Notes under the pieces: generated by a model | Told to the model about the DNA's origin: nothing | Seen by the model: only the letters and a program-made list of their open reading frames with translations | The model's database searches: none | Assembly: GCA_028284155.1 (NCBI GenBank) | Contig: JANQSF010000006.1 | Coordinates: 62,001-126,000, forward strand | Direction: 5' to 3' | From: Phycisphaeraceae bacterium | GTDB taxonomy: Bacteria > Planctomycetota > Phycisphaerae > Phycisphaerales > Phycisphaeraceae | Length of the DNA stretch: 64,000 bases | Part shown: in pieces, positions 9,338-16,933 of the stretch | Layout: each line of letters begins with the position of its first letter | How positions within the stretch are numbered: position 1 is the first letter of the stretch | Translations under genes and position numbers: made by a program

Positions 9338-10579
9338 ATGTCCAACGCTGTTGAACAACCCGACCTGCAATGCCCAAGCTGCCGGTACGACCTGACCGGT
9401 TTGGCTGATGGCGACGCATGTCCCGAGTGCGGGTTGCCCGCGGTGCATGCCGCGGCGCTGCGGCATCCACCGTACCGGCGTTGGCTGCATCGTTTCGCGA
9501 TCGCGTTGGTGCTGACCACTTTCGTCTTGCTCGTGTTCGGCGGCACGGTCACCAGCAAGGGCGTCGGCCTGGCCGTGCCTGATTGGCCGAACAGCTACGG
9601 CTACAACATGTTCCTATTCCCGCCGTCGATGTGGGTCGGCGGCATCTTCTGGGAACACGTGCACCGACTGCTGGGCAGCCTGGTCGGCTTCATGACGATT
9701 ATCGCGGCCGTTTGGCTATGGATCACGAACTCACCCCGGCGTGATGGCCGAACGTGGCTGCGGTGGCTCGGCGCGGCGACGTTGGCGCTGGTCATCGTGC
9801 AAGGCGTCATGGGCGGCCTGCGGGTGACCGAGTTGTCGATGTCGCTGGCCGTCTTGCACGGCATCACCGGCCAACTGTTTTTCTGCATGACCGTGCTGAT
9901 CGCCGCGGCGACGGGGCGGTGGTGGTTGAACGCACGGAAGCAGCCCAAGCCGAACGACCAAGAGGCGTCACTCTTAAAAGCGCCGCGCCGCTGGGCCGTC
10001 GCCGCCCTGTTCATCCTCGTGACACAACTCGCCGTTGGGGCAGTCATGCGCCACACCGGCGCCGGCTTGGCGATCCCGGACTTCCCCACGTCTTACGGAC
10101 AGGTCGTGCCGCCGATGACGGAAGCGGGCATCAACGCCAAAATCAACGAAACCATCCCGTTCGACGAATCGCCCTTCGCCGACGCGGCTGAATACGTCAC
10201 GCCCGCCCAGGTCGGTGTGCATTACGCCCACCGTGTGTGGGCGATCGTCGTCACGGCGGCGTTGGTCGCTTGGCTGGTCTGCGTCGCGCGACGTGTCGGG
10301 ACGACGCCCGGCTTCCGCGGGCCCGCGGCTGGCCTGGTGGCGTTGCTCCTGGTGCAGGTCGCGCTGGGCGCGTCAGTCATCTGGAGCGGGCGTCACCCCG
10401 AAGTCGCCACCGCGCACCAGGCGACGGGCGCCGTCCTGCTCGCTACGGCCGCGCTATTGACCATGCGGCTGTTCGCCCTGCGCGCCCCACAAGCAGAAGC
10501 TCTCGCCCGTCCCGAGCAAGACGTTCGTGAGACACGCGGTACGGCGACAACCGCGCATGTTCAGGGGGTGGGCGCATGA
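9338..10579 (+). CDS. ctaA: Haem A synthase with N-terminal zinc ribbon
   Basis: CtaA (COX15 family) oxidises the C8 methyl of haem O to give haem A for the oxidase. I chose ATG 9338 because the upstream in-frame codons lie inside the inverted repeat; this gives 413 residues. Residues 12-32 form a zinc ribbon, CPSCRYDLTG...CPECG, not part of ordinary CtaA. The eight-helix core follows, with its four His haem ligands in EHVHRLLGS, LHGITGQLF, HYAHRVWAI and HQATGAVLL. The inter-helix loop with 'GLAIPDFPTSYG' matches the family. It overlaps ctaB by four bases (ATGA), implying coupled translation. CtaA and CtaB together supply haem A to the adjacent coxA product. Confidence 0.93.
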   Translation: MSNAVEQPDLQCPSCRYDLTGLADGDACPECGLPAVHAAALRHPPYRRWLHRFAIALVLTTFVLLVFGGTVTSKGVGLAVPDWPNSYGYNMFLFPPSMWVGGIFWEHVHRLLGSLVGFMTIIAAVWLWITNSPRRDGRTWLRWLGAATLALVIVQGVMGGLRVTELSMSLAVLHGITGQLFFCMTVLIAAATGRWWLNARKQPKPNDQEASLLKAPRRWAVAALFILVTQLAVGAVMRHTGAGLAIPDFPTSYGQVVPPMTEAGINAKINETIPFDESPFADAAEYVTPAQVGVHYAHRVWAIVVTAALVAWLVCVARRVGTTPGFRGPAAGLVALLLVQVALGASVIWSGRHPEVATAHQATGAVLLATAALLTMRLFALRAPQAEALARPEQDVRETRGTATTAHVQGVGA

Positions 10580-11517
10580 CGCAGATGACCGGACAGACCG
10601 ACGCCGTACAGGCGATCGACTCGGCCGCTGTTGCCGCTTCGAGCAAAAGCGACGCTCAAGTCAGCCTCGCGTACGACCTGTCGCAACTGACCAAGCCGCG
10701 CATCGCGCTGATGGTCGCGCTGACCGTCCTGCTCGGCTGGGCGATGACGCCGGCGGCCATGGCGTTTTCCGCCACGCTCTTAGCCGCGCTGATCGGCACG
10801 GCGCTGGCCAGCATGGGCGCGGCCTGTCTGAATCAGGTCATTGAACGCGACGCCGACGCGCGCATGCAGCGCACGGCCACCCGCCCCATCTCCGCCGGCC
10901 GACTCAGCGCCACGGCCGGCTCGTTGCTGGGCTTGACGTCCGCGTCGATCGGCGTCGGCCTGATGGCCTGGTTCACGACGCCCGTTGCCACCGGGCTGAC
11001 GCTGCTCACGCTCGCCAGCTACGTTCTGCTCTACACGCCGTTGAAGCGGGTGACCAGCCTGTCGACGATTGTCGGGGCCGTGCCCGGCGCGCTGCCGCCA
11101 GTCATCGGCTACGCCGCGGCGACGGGCCACGTCGGCCTGGCCGCGTGGGCGATGTTCGCCATCATGTTCGTCTGGCAACTGCCCCACTTCCTGGCGATCG
11201 CCTGGCTCTACCGAGACGACTACGCCGCGGCCGGCATGCCTATGCTGCCCGTCGTCGACCCGACCGGCGCGAGCACCTACCGCCAGATGCTGGTCAGTTG
11301 CGTGACGCTTATCCCCTTGAGCCTGCTGCCTACCGCCGCGGGCATCACCGGCCAGGTCTACTTCACCGTGGCCTCCGTCGCCGGCGTCGCGTTCGCCGTG
11401 TCGGCCGTCATGCTCGTGATCAGACCCTCGCGCGCGGCCGCACGCCGCGTGTTCTTTGTCTCACTCGTGTACCTGCCCGCCGTCCTGATGACGATGGCAC
11501 TGGACCAATTACCATAA
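10576..11517 (+). CDS. ctaB: Protohaem IX farnesyltransferase (haem O synthase)
   Basis: This 313-residue UbiA-superfamily membrane enzyme adds a farnesyl group to haem b to make haem O, the substrate of CtaA. The prenyl-diphosphate/Mg site is clear: N-QVIE-R-D-ADARMQRTATRP near residues 85-105. The second Asp-rich loop appears as YRDDYAAAGMPMLP. Multiple hydrophobic helices fill the rest. The start ATG overlaps the ctaA stop, so the two are translationally coupled, and coxC follows after 110 bases. The N-terminal 30 residues are polar and poorly conserved in type, but no better start is evident. Confidence 0.95.
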   Translation: MTQMTGQTDAVQAIDSAAVAASSKSDAQVSLAYDLSQLTKPRIALMVALTVLLGWAMTPAAMAFSATLLAALIGTALASMGAACLNQVIERDADARMQRTATRPISAGRLSATAGSLLGLTSASIGVGLMAWFTTPVATGLTLLTLASYVLLYTPLKRVTSLSTIVGAVPGALPPVIGYAAATGHVGLAAWAMFAIMFVWQLPHFLAIAWLYRDDYAAAGMPMLPVVDPTGASTYRQMLVSCVTLIPLSLLPTAAGITGQVYFTVASVAGVAFAVSAVMLVIRPSRAAARRVFFVSLVYLPAVLMTMALDQLP

Positions 11518-11596
11518 ACGTTGCCGATTTGCGATTGAAGTTTCGCAACCGAACGACAGCAACGCATCACACACCGCACTAATAACTCGGCCAAGA

Positions 11597-11627
11597 CCAA
11601 TCGGCGATCGGAAATCGCCAATCGGAA
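11597..11627. repeat. AATCGG repeats and small hairpin before coxC
   Basis: The unit CAATCGG occurs twice, flanking GGCGAT-CGGAA-ATCGCC (11603-11619), a perfect 6-bp hairpin ending 9 bases before the coxC start. It may tune translation initiation or simply be a relic of a repeat family. The rest of the ctaB-coxC gap shows nothing else I can name. Confidence 0.45.
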
Positions 11628-12296
11628 ATGAACACTATGTCCGACGCACCCGCCATCCCGCACGACGAACCGCACGGCCACGACGCCGGGCACGACGATC
11701 GGCCGACCGCTCACGGTACCGTCCTGAACCTGGGCATCCACAACGGCAAGATCGGCATGTGGCTGTTCCTCGGTTCGGAGGTCATGTTCTTCACCGCGCT
11801 GATCGGCGCGTACATCGTCCTGCGATTCGGGCAGACGGCTTGGCCCGAGCCGGCCGAAACGCTGGATGTACCGTTGACAGCCGCCAACACCTTCCTGCTG
11901 ATCTGCTCGAGTGTGACGCTGGTCTGGGGTCTGCAGTCCATTCAGGCGGGCGACCGGACGCGCGGCAATCTCGGGCTGCTCCTGACCACCATCTTCGGCG
12001 CGCTGTTCGTCGGCGTGCAGGTCTACGAGTACTACGGGCTTTGGTTCGGGCTACATCACCCGCCGCTGCGCCCGCACTCCAGCCTGTTCGGCTCCTGCTT
12101 CTACGTCATGACCGGCTTCCACGGCTTCCACGTCTTCTGCGGCGTGGTCGCCATGGCCGTCCTGACCGTCATGGGCTACAAAGGCAAGTTCGGCCCGAAG
12201 TACGAGCAGCACGCGGCCGTCGAGCTGACCGGCCTCTACTGGCACTTCGTCGACCTCGTCTGGATCATCCTGTTCGCAATCGTGTACCTCATGTAA
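11628..12296 (+). CDS. coxC: Cytochrome c oxidase subunit III
   Basis: This 222-residue integral membrane protein has five or so helices and the subunit III signatures: the GMWLFLGSEVMFFTALIGAY opening helix, TGFHGFHVFCG, and the closing helix YWHFVDLVWIILFAIVYLM. The first 35 residues are His/Asp-rich and soluble. ATG 11628 and ATG 11637 are both possible starts. It lies between ctaB and coxD in the same direction. Five bases after its stop comes a perfect copy of the dispersed palindromic repeat. Confidence 0.93.
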   Translation: MNTMSDAPAIPHDEPHGHDAGHDDRPTAHGTVLNLGIHNGKIGMWLFLGSEVMFFTALIGAYIVLRFGQTAWPEPAETLDVPLTAANTFLLICSSVTLVWGLQSIQAGDRTRGNLGLLLTTIFGALFVGVQVYEYYGLWFGLHHPPLRPHSSLFGSCFYVMTGFHGFHVFCGVVAMAVLTVMGYKGKFGPKYEQHAAVELTGLYWHFVDLVWIILFAIVYLM

Positions 12297-12300
12297 ACCG

Positions 12301-12321
12301 GCCGCTTGCGGCTTAGCGCTC
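12301..12321 (+). repeat. Dispersed palindromic repeat, copy 1
   Basis: Perfect copy of the consensus whose core is CCGCTTGCGGCTTAGCGCTC. It starts five bases after the coxC stop codon. GCCGC-TT-GCGGC forms a tight self-complementary stem and AGCGCT is a further palindrome. Confidence 0.75.
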
Positions 12322-12362
12322 TTCCTAATACGGCACAAAAGACCGACTCCCCGAGCCTCACC

Positions 12363-12881
12363 ATGGCCGACAAACACGACGATCACAAAGTCCCCCTCTG
12401 GGGCATGTTCCTGGCGCTGCTTGTCCTCACCGTCGCGGAGGTCGGGCTGTACGAGACGTGGTCCGCCGTGCCCGCCCTCAAGGAAGCGATCCCCAAGTAC
12501 GCGCTGGTCCTGACCATCCTGATCTTCACGCTGCCCAAGGCGATGATCGTGCTCGTCTGGTTCATGCACCTCAAGTTCGAGAAGTTGTTCGTCGTCATCC
12601 TCGCGCTGTGCCCATTCGTCTTCGCGGCGATCGCCGTGCTACCGACACTGACCGACGTGATCGCCGTGAAAGACCGTTCGATGGGGCGCGACATCATCAA
12701 GCAGGAAATAGAAGCCCAACGCGCACTTCACGACCAAGACGACGAACACGGCGACGATAAACCCGACCCCGACCCCGGAAGTGGCGACGGCGCCACACCC
12801 GATGACACCCCGGCTGACGACGACGGGGCACAGACCTCACTGCCGACAGCGCCGTGGCTGACCGTCACACGTCCCGCATGA
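12363..12881 (+). CDS. coxD: Cytochrome c oxidase subunit IV (prokaryotic type)
   Basis: This 172-residue protein carries the prokaryotic COX4 pattern: three helices (WGMFLALLVLTVAEVGLYET; YALVLTILIFTLPKAMIVLV; LFVVILALCPFVFAAIAVLP) with the motif 'KAMIVLVWFMHLKFEK'. The C-terminal 55 residues are a disordered, Asp-rich tail not usual for the family. ATG 12363 is chosen because earlier in-frame codons run back into the repeat after coxC. The stop overlaps the next gene's start as ATGA, suggesting the ABC ATPase is translated together with the oxidase genes. Confidence 0.88.
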   Translation: MADKHDDHKVPLWGMFLALLVLTVAEVGLYETWSAVPALKEAIPKYALVLTILIFTLPKAMIVLVWFMHLKFEKLFVVILALCPFVFAAIAVLPTLTDVIAVKDRSMGRDIIKQEIEAQRALHDQDDEHGDDKPDPDPGSGDGATPDDTPADDDGAQTSLPTAPWLTVTRPA

Positions 12882-13915
12882 CCAGCCCTTCGACCACGCA
12901 AACCCCGTCCGCTCCGGCGGCTCCAGACGCCCCGAGCGACGCTCGTCCCGCGCTGCGTGTCGAGGGTTTGACACATCGTTACCCCGTCGGCCGACGATCC
13001 CGCCAAGACTCCCTCAACAGCGCCACGACCAAGCCCGCGCTCGACGGTATCGACCTGATCGTTCGCGCGGGCGAGGTGTTCGGCCTGCTCGGCCCCAACG
13101 GCAGCGGCAAATCGACGCTCTTCCGCATCATCGCCACACTGCTGCGACCCTCGGCCGGCAAGGTCACCGTCTTCGACACCGACGCGACAACCGACCCGCG
13201 CGCAGTGCGCGAGCACCTGGGCGTCGTCTTTCAGTCGCCCAGCCTCGACGTCCAACTAACCGCGCGGGAAAATCTCACACACCAGGGCAAACTGCACGGT
13301 CTCAGTGGCAGCGAACTCAACCAACGCATCGATGCGCTGCTCGAACAGTTCGACCTGCGGAACCGGGCCGACGACCGCGTCGAGCAATTCAGCGGCGGCA
13401 TGCGCCGGCGCGTGGAGTTAGCTAAGGCGCTGCTGCACGAACCCAGCCTGTTGCTCATGGACGAACCGGCCACCGGGCTCGATCCCGGCGCTCGTCGTGA
13501 CATGTGGGACCACATCCTCGACCTACGCGCTCGGCTGGGCGTGACCGTCGTCCTCACGACACACCTGATGGACGAGGCCGACCGCTGCGACCGCATCGCG
13601 ATCGTCTCGCAAGGCAAGATCGCCGCGATCGATACCCCCGCCGCGCTCAAAGCGACCATCGGCGGCGACGTCGTCACCATCGAGCCGACGCCGGGTCAAG
13701 ACGCGGACGAACTGGTTGCTGCGCTCAGCGAACAACAAGGCCAATGCCCGCGCGTGATCGAGGGCGTCATCCGCTGCGAAACGACCGACGCGCCGGCCGT
13801 GGTCACGAAACTGACCGGCAGCGTCAGCGACAAGATCGCACGGATCAGCGTCGCGCAACCGACGCTCGAAGACGTGTTTCTCAACGTCACCGGCCACCGT
13901 CTCGACGTCGATTGA
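12878..13915 (+). CDS. ABC transporter ATP-binding protein (CcmA/DrrA type)
   Basis: This 345-residue cytoplasmic ATPase has all the motifs of the family: Walker A GPNGSGKST, Q-loop VFQSPSLDV, signature FSGGMRRRVE, Walker B LLLMDEPATGLDP, and the H-loop TTHLMDEAD. The C-terminal ~90 residues resemble the regulatory tail of DrrA-like proteins. Such ATPases work with an ABC-2 membrane permease that is nearly always the next gene. Here none follows; terminator-like hairpins and an opposing gene come next. The ATGA overlap with coxD indicates it belongs to the cox transcript, so a role in oxidase maturation or haem/copper handling is possible but unproven. An extension to GTG 12854 exists but is less likely. 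Confidence 0.9.
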   Translation: MTSPSTTQTPSAPAAPDAPSDARPALRVEGLTHRYPVGRRSRQDSLNSATTKPALDGIDLIVRAGEVFGLLGPNGSGKSTLFRIIATLLRPSAGKVTVFDTDATTDPRAVREHLGVVFQSPSLDVQLTARENLTHQGKLHGLSGSELNQRIDALLEQFDLRNRADDRVEQFSGGMRRRVELAKALLHEPSLLLMDEPATGLDPGARRDMWDHILDLRARLGVTVVLTTHLMDEADRCDRIAIVSQGKIAAIDTPAALKATIGGDVVTIEPTPGQDADELVAALSEQQGQCPRVIEGVIRCETTDAPAVVTKLTGSVSDKIARISVAQPTLEDVFLNVTGHRLDVD

Positions 13916-13950
13916 ATACGCAATACACTCAACCCCGAAGCCGTGTCTCT

Positions 13951-14003
13951 CCGAAGACCCGGATCCCGGCTTGCATCACCAGACGCTCCATCCGGGTCTT
14001 TGG
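13951..14003. terminator. Inverted repeat after the cox/ABC cluster
   Basis: CCGAAGACCCGGAT (13951-13964) pairs with ATCCGGGTCTTTGG (13990-14003), 13 of 14 positions. It lies 36 bases after the ABC stop. No T-run follows, so factor-independent termination is uncertain, but position and stem length suit a transcript end. Confidence 0.55.
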
Positions 14004-14030
14004 ACACCTCTGAATGACTCACCCGATATC

Positions 14031-14064
14031 CCGGCAGAAGGCCCCAAAGCGGGCCAACTGCCGG
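14031..14064. terminator. Nested hairpin between convergent genes
   Basis: CCGGCAG-AA-GGCCC and GGGCC-AA-CTGCCGG form two stacked perfect stems separated by a symmetric AA/AA internal loop. Lying between the ABC gene (+) and the DinB-like gene (-), it could end transcription from both sides. Confidence 0.6.
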
Positions 14065-14080
14065 CTTTGATGCAAGTTGT

Positions 14081-14581
14081 TCAACCAAACACCGACGGCA
14101 AGCCGACCGCACGCCGCCAGGCGCTGAGTTGACCCAGATGCAGCATCGCGTGGCTGGTCATGATGAACGTCACCAGCTCGCCGACCGTCGGGAACATCGG
14201 GCGCAGCCCCTCGATTGGATTCTCGGCTGCGAGCGCCGCGTCGCCCGCCGCAGCAAACGCTTGGCTGACGCGGGCGTGGGCCTCTTCAAACGTGTTAAGC
14301 AGCGACGCCTTATCTGGATAACTCGACGCGTCTGTCACCGGTGTCGAGCCGTTGCCGAACGGTCCGTTCCAATCGTCGGGAACGACCGGTTCACCACCGA
14401 GCATCTTCGCGCCGTTGCTGAACGCATACGCGACGTGACCGAGCACCCACGCCGGGTGGTTCGGCACGACGTGCCCGTCGACGCTCGGCTGCAAGGTCAT
14501 CTGCTCGTCCGAGACATCCTCGACCAGTTTGCGTGCATAGACAAGATTGAAGTTTGAAACGGTCTGCGTCGGTTCGCTCAT
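14081..14581 (-). CDS. DinB-like metal-binding protein
   Basis: This 166-residue protein fits the DinB/YfiT four-helix bundle. The usual metal-binding His positions appear as W-V-L-GHVAYAF near residue 48 and as SHAMLHLGQLSAWRR near 140-155. Family members include thiol transferases and proteins of unknown function; the substrate cannot be told from sequence. It stands alone after the E1-like gene on the same strand with a 59-base gap, so it could be the last gene of the riboswitch operon. If so, a thiol-related role would make sense, but that is only inference. Confidence 0.75.
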   Translation of the reverse strand: MSEPTQTVSNFNLVYARKLVEDVSDEQMTLQPSVDGHVVPNHPAWVLGHVAYAFSNGAKMLGGEPVVPDDWNGPFGNGSTPVTDASSYPDKASLLNTFEEAHARVSQAFAAAGDAALAAENPIEGLRPMFPTVGELVTFIMTSHAMLHLGQLSAWRRAVGLPSVFG

Positions 14582-14640
14582 GGCGGCACTCGCGGGGAAA
14601 GAGTCAGATGTCTACCTTGGATGCAATCCAGCCGACCGCG

Positions 14641-15798
14641 TTATCCGCCCACGTACTTCGCGTAGATGTTTTTCGCGGTGGTCGCTTCCTTCGTCCCCTT
14701 CACGATCGCTCTGCCGTCCTTAAAGAGCGTCAGCTCGTATGGCTCGCCGTTGTCGTGAATGTCCGCCCGTAGCATGAACGGATTGACCTTCACCGTCCCG
14801 TGCGGACGGAGCCGATCGGCGATGGCCTCGAAGTCCAGCCGATCGCCGTCGGCCGACTTCTGCGTCAACTGCACGGCGTTTCGGCCACAGAGGGTCGTCG
14901 TCGAGCTGCCGAACTTGCCGTCGAGGAACTCGAACTCGCGCTTTTTGCAACACACACACTCGCCCGCGTCGTAGGCACGCGCAACCTTGAATTGCTTGAG
15001 GTGATTCTGCCACAGGTCGACGTGCACCATCGCCGGGTTGACCGCGTCGAGGTTACCGGTGAGCACCTTCAACGTCTCGGCAACCTGGTAGTTGGCGATG
15101 ATGCTGACCACCGGGCCGATGACGCCGGCCGTGTCACACGTCGGATTCATGCCCGGAGGCGGCGCCTGCTCGAAGATGCAGCGGATGCACGGCGTCGCCC
15201 GGCCGGCACGTTCCCACGACGGTTGATTGGCGTCGTCAGTGCCGGGGGCGGCGTGGGGCAGGATCGCATACGTCATCCCGACCGTCCCGACCGCGCCGCC
15301 GTAGATGTACGGGATGCCGTGTTTCACCGCCACGTCGTTGACCACGAACCGCGTCTCGAAGTTGTCGACGCCGTCGACGATGATGTCGGCCTTCGAGCCG
15401 TCTTCGCACGTGATCAGTCGCTCGATATTCGTGTGGTTGATGTCGTCGACGATGGCCGTCACTTTGACCTGCGAGTTGATCCGCGCGATCTTCCGCTTGG
15501 CGGCCTCGGCCTTGGGGATGCCGTCGGCCACGTCGCCCTCATCGAACAACACCTGACGCTGAAGGTTGGTCACTTCGATGAAGTCGCGGTCGGCGATGAT
15601 CAGGTGGCCGACGCCGGCGCGGGCGAGCATGTTGGCGATGACCGTGCCCAGCGCGCCGCAGCCAACGATGAACGCGGTCGATTCGCGCAGCTTCTGTTGG
15701 CCTTCCTCGCCGAAACCGGGCAAGAGCATCTGACGGTGATAGCGGTCGAGGCCAGTAGTATCGGTGCTGGACGGGATGTCAGTCGTTGTCGTGTTCAA
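14641..15798 (-). CDS. E1-like adenylyltransferase (MoeB/ThiF/HesA family)
   Basis: Enzymes of this family adenylate the C-terminal Gly-Gly of a small sulfur-carrier protein so that sulfur can be added as a thiocarboxylate. The N-terminal LDRYHRQMLLPGFGEEGQ segment, the nucleotide-binding GCGALG (residues 46-51), the Arg-finger region NLQRQVLF, VDGVDNFETRF, and CDTAGVIGPVVSIIANYQ all match. Zinc ligands are probably the CIRC and CVCC pairs. No rhodanese domain is fused; a further ~80 residues form the C-terminus. I chose TTG 15798, which overlaps the upstream gene by 20 bases: no ATG/GTG lies between it and the conserved N-terminal motif, and starting at the internal Met would delete that motif. 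The partner is surely the Gly-Gly protein encoded at 16604-16888. Confidence 0.88.
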   Translation of the reverse strand: MNTTTTDIPSSTDTTGLDRYHRQMLLPGFGEEGQQKLRESTAFIVGCGALGTVIANMLARAGVGHLIIADRDFIEVTNLQRQVLFDEGDVADGIPKAEAAKRKIARINSQVKVTAIVDDINHTNIERLITCEDGSKADIIVDGVDNFETRFVVNDVAVKHGIPYIYGGAVGTVGMTYAILPHAAPGTDDANQPSWERAGRATPCIRCIFEQAPPPGMNPTCDTAGVIGPVVSIIANYQVAETLKVLTGNLDAVNPAMVHVDLWQNHLKQFKVARAYDAGECVCCKKREFEFLDGKFGSSTTTLCGRNAVQLTQKSADGDRLDFEAIADRLRPHGTVKVNPFMLRADIHDNGEPYELTLFKDGRAIVKGTKEATTAKNIYAKYVGG

Positions 15799-16207
15799 GG
15801 CGTTTACCCATATTGACGTTCTGTTCGACCGTGTAGCCGATCGATTCATAGAACGCGATGACTTCGGTGTTCGTCGCTCGGACCTGCAGGTTGATCTTCG
15901 GGCAACCCTGGGCTTTGAGAAGTTGCTCCGCCTCATCCATCATGCGTCTCCCGAGGCCGCCGCGCTGACGGCCCGGTGCGACAGCGAGGTAATTGATCAC
16001 TCCGCGGTGCCCTTCGTAACCCGCCATGACCGTCGCGACGACCTGTTCTCCTTCGACGCCGACCAGGAAAAGCTCCGGGTTAACCTGAAGTTTGCGGGCG
16101 ATATCCTTGTTCGGGTCATTCCAGGCGACGGTCAGGCCGCACTGTTGCCAGAGGTCGATGACGGCCTGTACGTCGTGCGGTTCGTAGGGGCGGATGATTA
16201 GTGGCAT
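15779..16207 (-). CDS. GNAT family N-acetyltransferase (YpeA-like)
   Basis: This 142-residue protein shows the GNAT acetyl-CoA motif PGRQRGGLGRRMM and the closing NTEVIAFYESIGYTVEQNVNMGKRL typical of the YpeA branch. It would transfer an acetyl group from acetyl-CoA to an amine; the substrate is unknown. It sits in the middle of the SAM-riboswitch operon, its 3' end overlapping the start of the E1-like gene. A substrate within the sulfur/methionine pathway (for example an amino acid) or a regulatory acetylation of an operon protein is possible but not shown. Confidence 0.85.
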   Translation of the reverse strand: MPLIIRPYEPHDVQAVIDLWQQCGLTVAWNDPNKDIARKLQVNPELFLVGVEGEQVVATVMAGYEGHRGVINYLAVAPGRQRGGLGRRMMDEAEQLLKAQGCPKINLQVRATNTEVIAFYESIGYTVEQNVNMGKRLEHDND

Positions 16208-16220
16208 ACTGGCACAATCA

Positions 16221-16237
16221 CGCTATGCCGCAAGCGG
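16221..16237 (-). repeat. Dispersed palindromic repeat, copy 2
   Basis: CGCTATGCCGCAAGCGG on the + strand, the reverse-complement core with one change (A to T). It lies just downstream of the NIL gene's stop codon and upstream of the GNAT start. Confidence 0.65.
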
Positions 16238-16243
16238 TGGAGG

Positions 16244-16498
16244 TCAGCCCGCGACGAGGCTGCCGCCTTCAACGGGGTCGACCTTGACGCCCAGGTCGAT
16301 CAGCGTTTGCAAGGCCGCATCGACCTCGTCCTCTTCGCCGTCGAACAGCACGGCCATGATGCCGATGTCCTTCTGGACGCTCGCCTGCCGGATGTCGAAC
16401 TGCACATCCGGGTGGGCGCGGGTCATTTTCCAGAGACAGGGCTCGTTCTGATGACCGCCCTCGAATGTGAGCCAGCATTTTCGTGTGACCTGGGGCAT
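16244..16498 (-). CDS. NIL-domain protein
   Basis: This 84-residue protein is essentially one NIL domain, a ferredoxin-like fold also found at the C-terminus of the methionine importer ATPase MetN and in the NIL-ferredoxin proteins of homocysteine synthesis. Matching features are the opening beta strand RKCWLTFEG, the segment 'EPCLWKMTRAHPDVQFDIRQASVQ', and 'IGIMAVLFDGEEDEVDAALQTLIDLGVKVDPVEGG'. No ferredoxin cysteine clusters are attached. In MetN this domain senses methionine, so here it may sense methionine/SAM or act with the thiocarboxylate pathway of its neighbours. The gene is flanked by two same-orientation copies of the dispersed repeat. Confidence 0.8.
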   Translation of the reverse strand: MPQVTRKCWLTFEGGHQNEPCLWKMTRAHPDVQFDIRQASVQKDIGIMAVLFDGEEDEVDAALQTLIDLGVKVDPVEGGSLVAG

Positions 16499-16519
16499 CG
16501 AATCGACTCCGTAACTTTG

Positions 16520-16564
16520 CCGACCGGGACGGTCGGCCTAATTAGCCTAACCGTCCCGGTTCGG
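16520..16564. repeat. Hairpin between sulfur-carrier and NIL genes
   Basis: CCGACCGGGACGGT (16520-16533) pairs with ACCGTCCCGG plus TCGG (16550-16564) around a loop holding TAATTA. The right arm, ACCGTCCCGGTTCGG, recurs with one change in a hairpin at 19108-19126, so this is probably a second family of interspersed palindromes. It may act as an mRNA-processing or stability element within the operon. Confidence 0.6.
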
Positions 16565-16583
16565 ACACGCTCGGATGACCGGC

Positions 16584-16602
16584 GCGCTATGCCGCAAGCG
16601 GC
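16584..16602 (-). repeat. Dispersed palindromic repeat, copy 3
   Basis: GCGCTATGCCGCAAGCGGC on the + strand. It lies one base downstream of the stop codon of the sulfur-carrier gene and carries the same A-to-T variant as copy 2. Confidence 0.7.
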
Positions 16603-16603
16603 G

Positions 16604-16888
16604 TCAACCGCCGGCGATGGCGGGGACGATCGACAATTCGTCGCCGCCCTTCAACGGCGTGTCGAGATTTTCGAGGAACCGGATGTCTTCGTCGTTCACG
16701 TAAAAGTTGATGAACCGGTTGACCTCGTTGCCGCCCTCTTTGAACAACCGGCCACCGAGTTCGGGGAACTGCTGCGTCAATGCGCCCAGCGCCTCGCCGA
16801 CCGTCGAACCGGTGACGTCAACGGTGGCGTTGTCGCCGGCCTGCGGTCGCAACGGCGTGGGGATCTGGATGGTGATGGTGTCGGACAT
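16604..16888 (-). CDS. ThiS/MoaD-type sulfur-carrier protein
   Basis: This 94-residue beta-grasp protein ends in Gly-Gly (SIVPAIAGG), as required for adenylation and thiocarboxylate formation. The internal pattern 'TVGEALGALTQQFPELGGRLF' and 'NRFINFYVNDEDIRFLENLDTPLKGGDELSIVPA' is typical of MoaD/CysO-like carriers rather than of ThiS (which is shorter). It follows the threonine-synthase-like gene and precedes the NIL and E1-like genes. The pairing of carrier, E1-like enzyme and PLP enzyme mirrors the CysO-MoeZ-CysM system of mycobacteria, in which sulfur passes from the carrier to a PLP-bound substrate. No JAMM-type protease to release the product is encoded nearby. Confidence 0.9.
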   Translation of the reverse strand: MSDTITIQIPTPLRPQAGDNATVDVTGSTVGEALGALTQQFPELGGRLFKEGGNEVNRFINFYVNDEDIRFLENLDTPLKGGDELSIVPAIAGG

Positions 16889-16933
16889 GTATTACTCCAA
16901 TGCGTGCTGACGCGCGGGGCGGCAGGTGCGTGG

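Noticed and set aside
14800-15816. 338-codon + strand frame opposite the E1-like gene
   Set aside because: It overlaps a gene with clear catalytic motifs and shows only Arg/Asp-rich shadow sequence.
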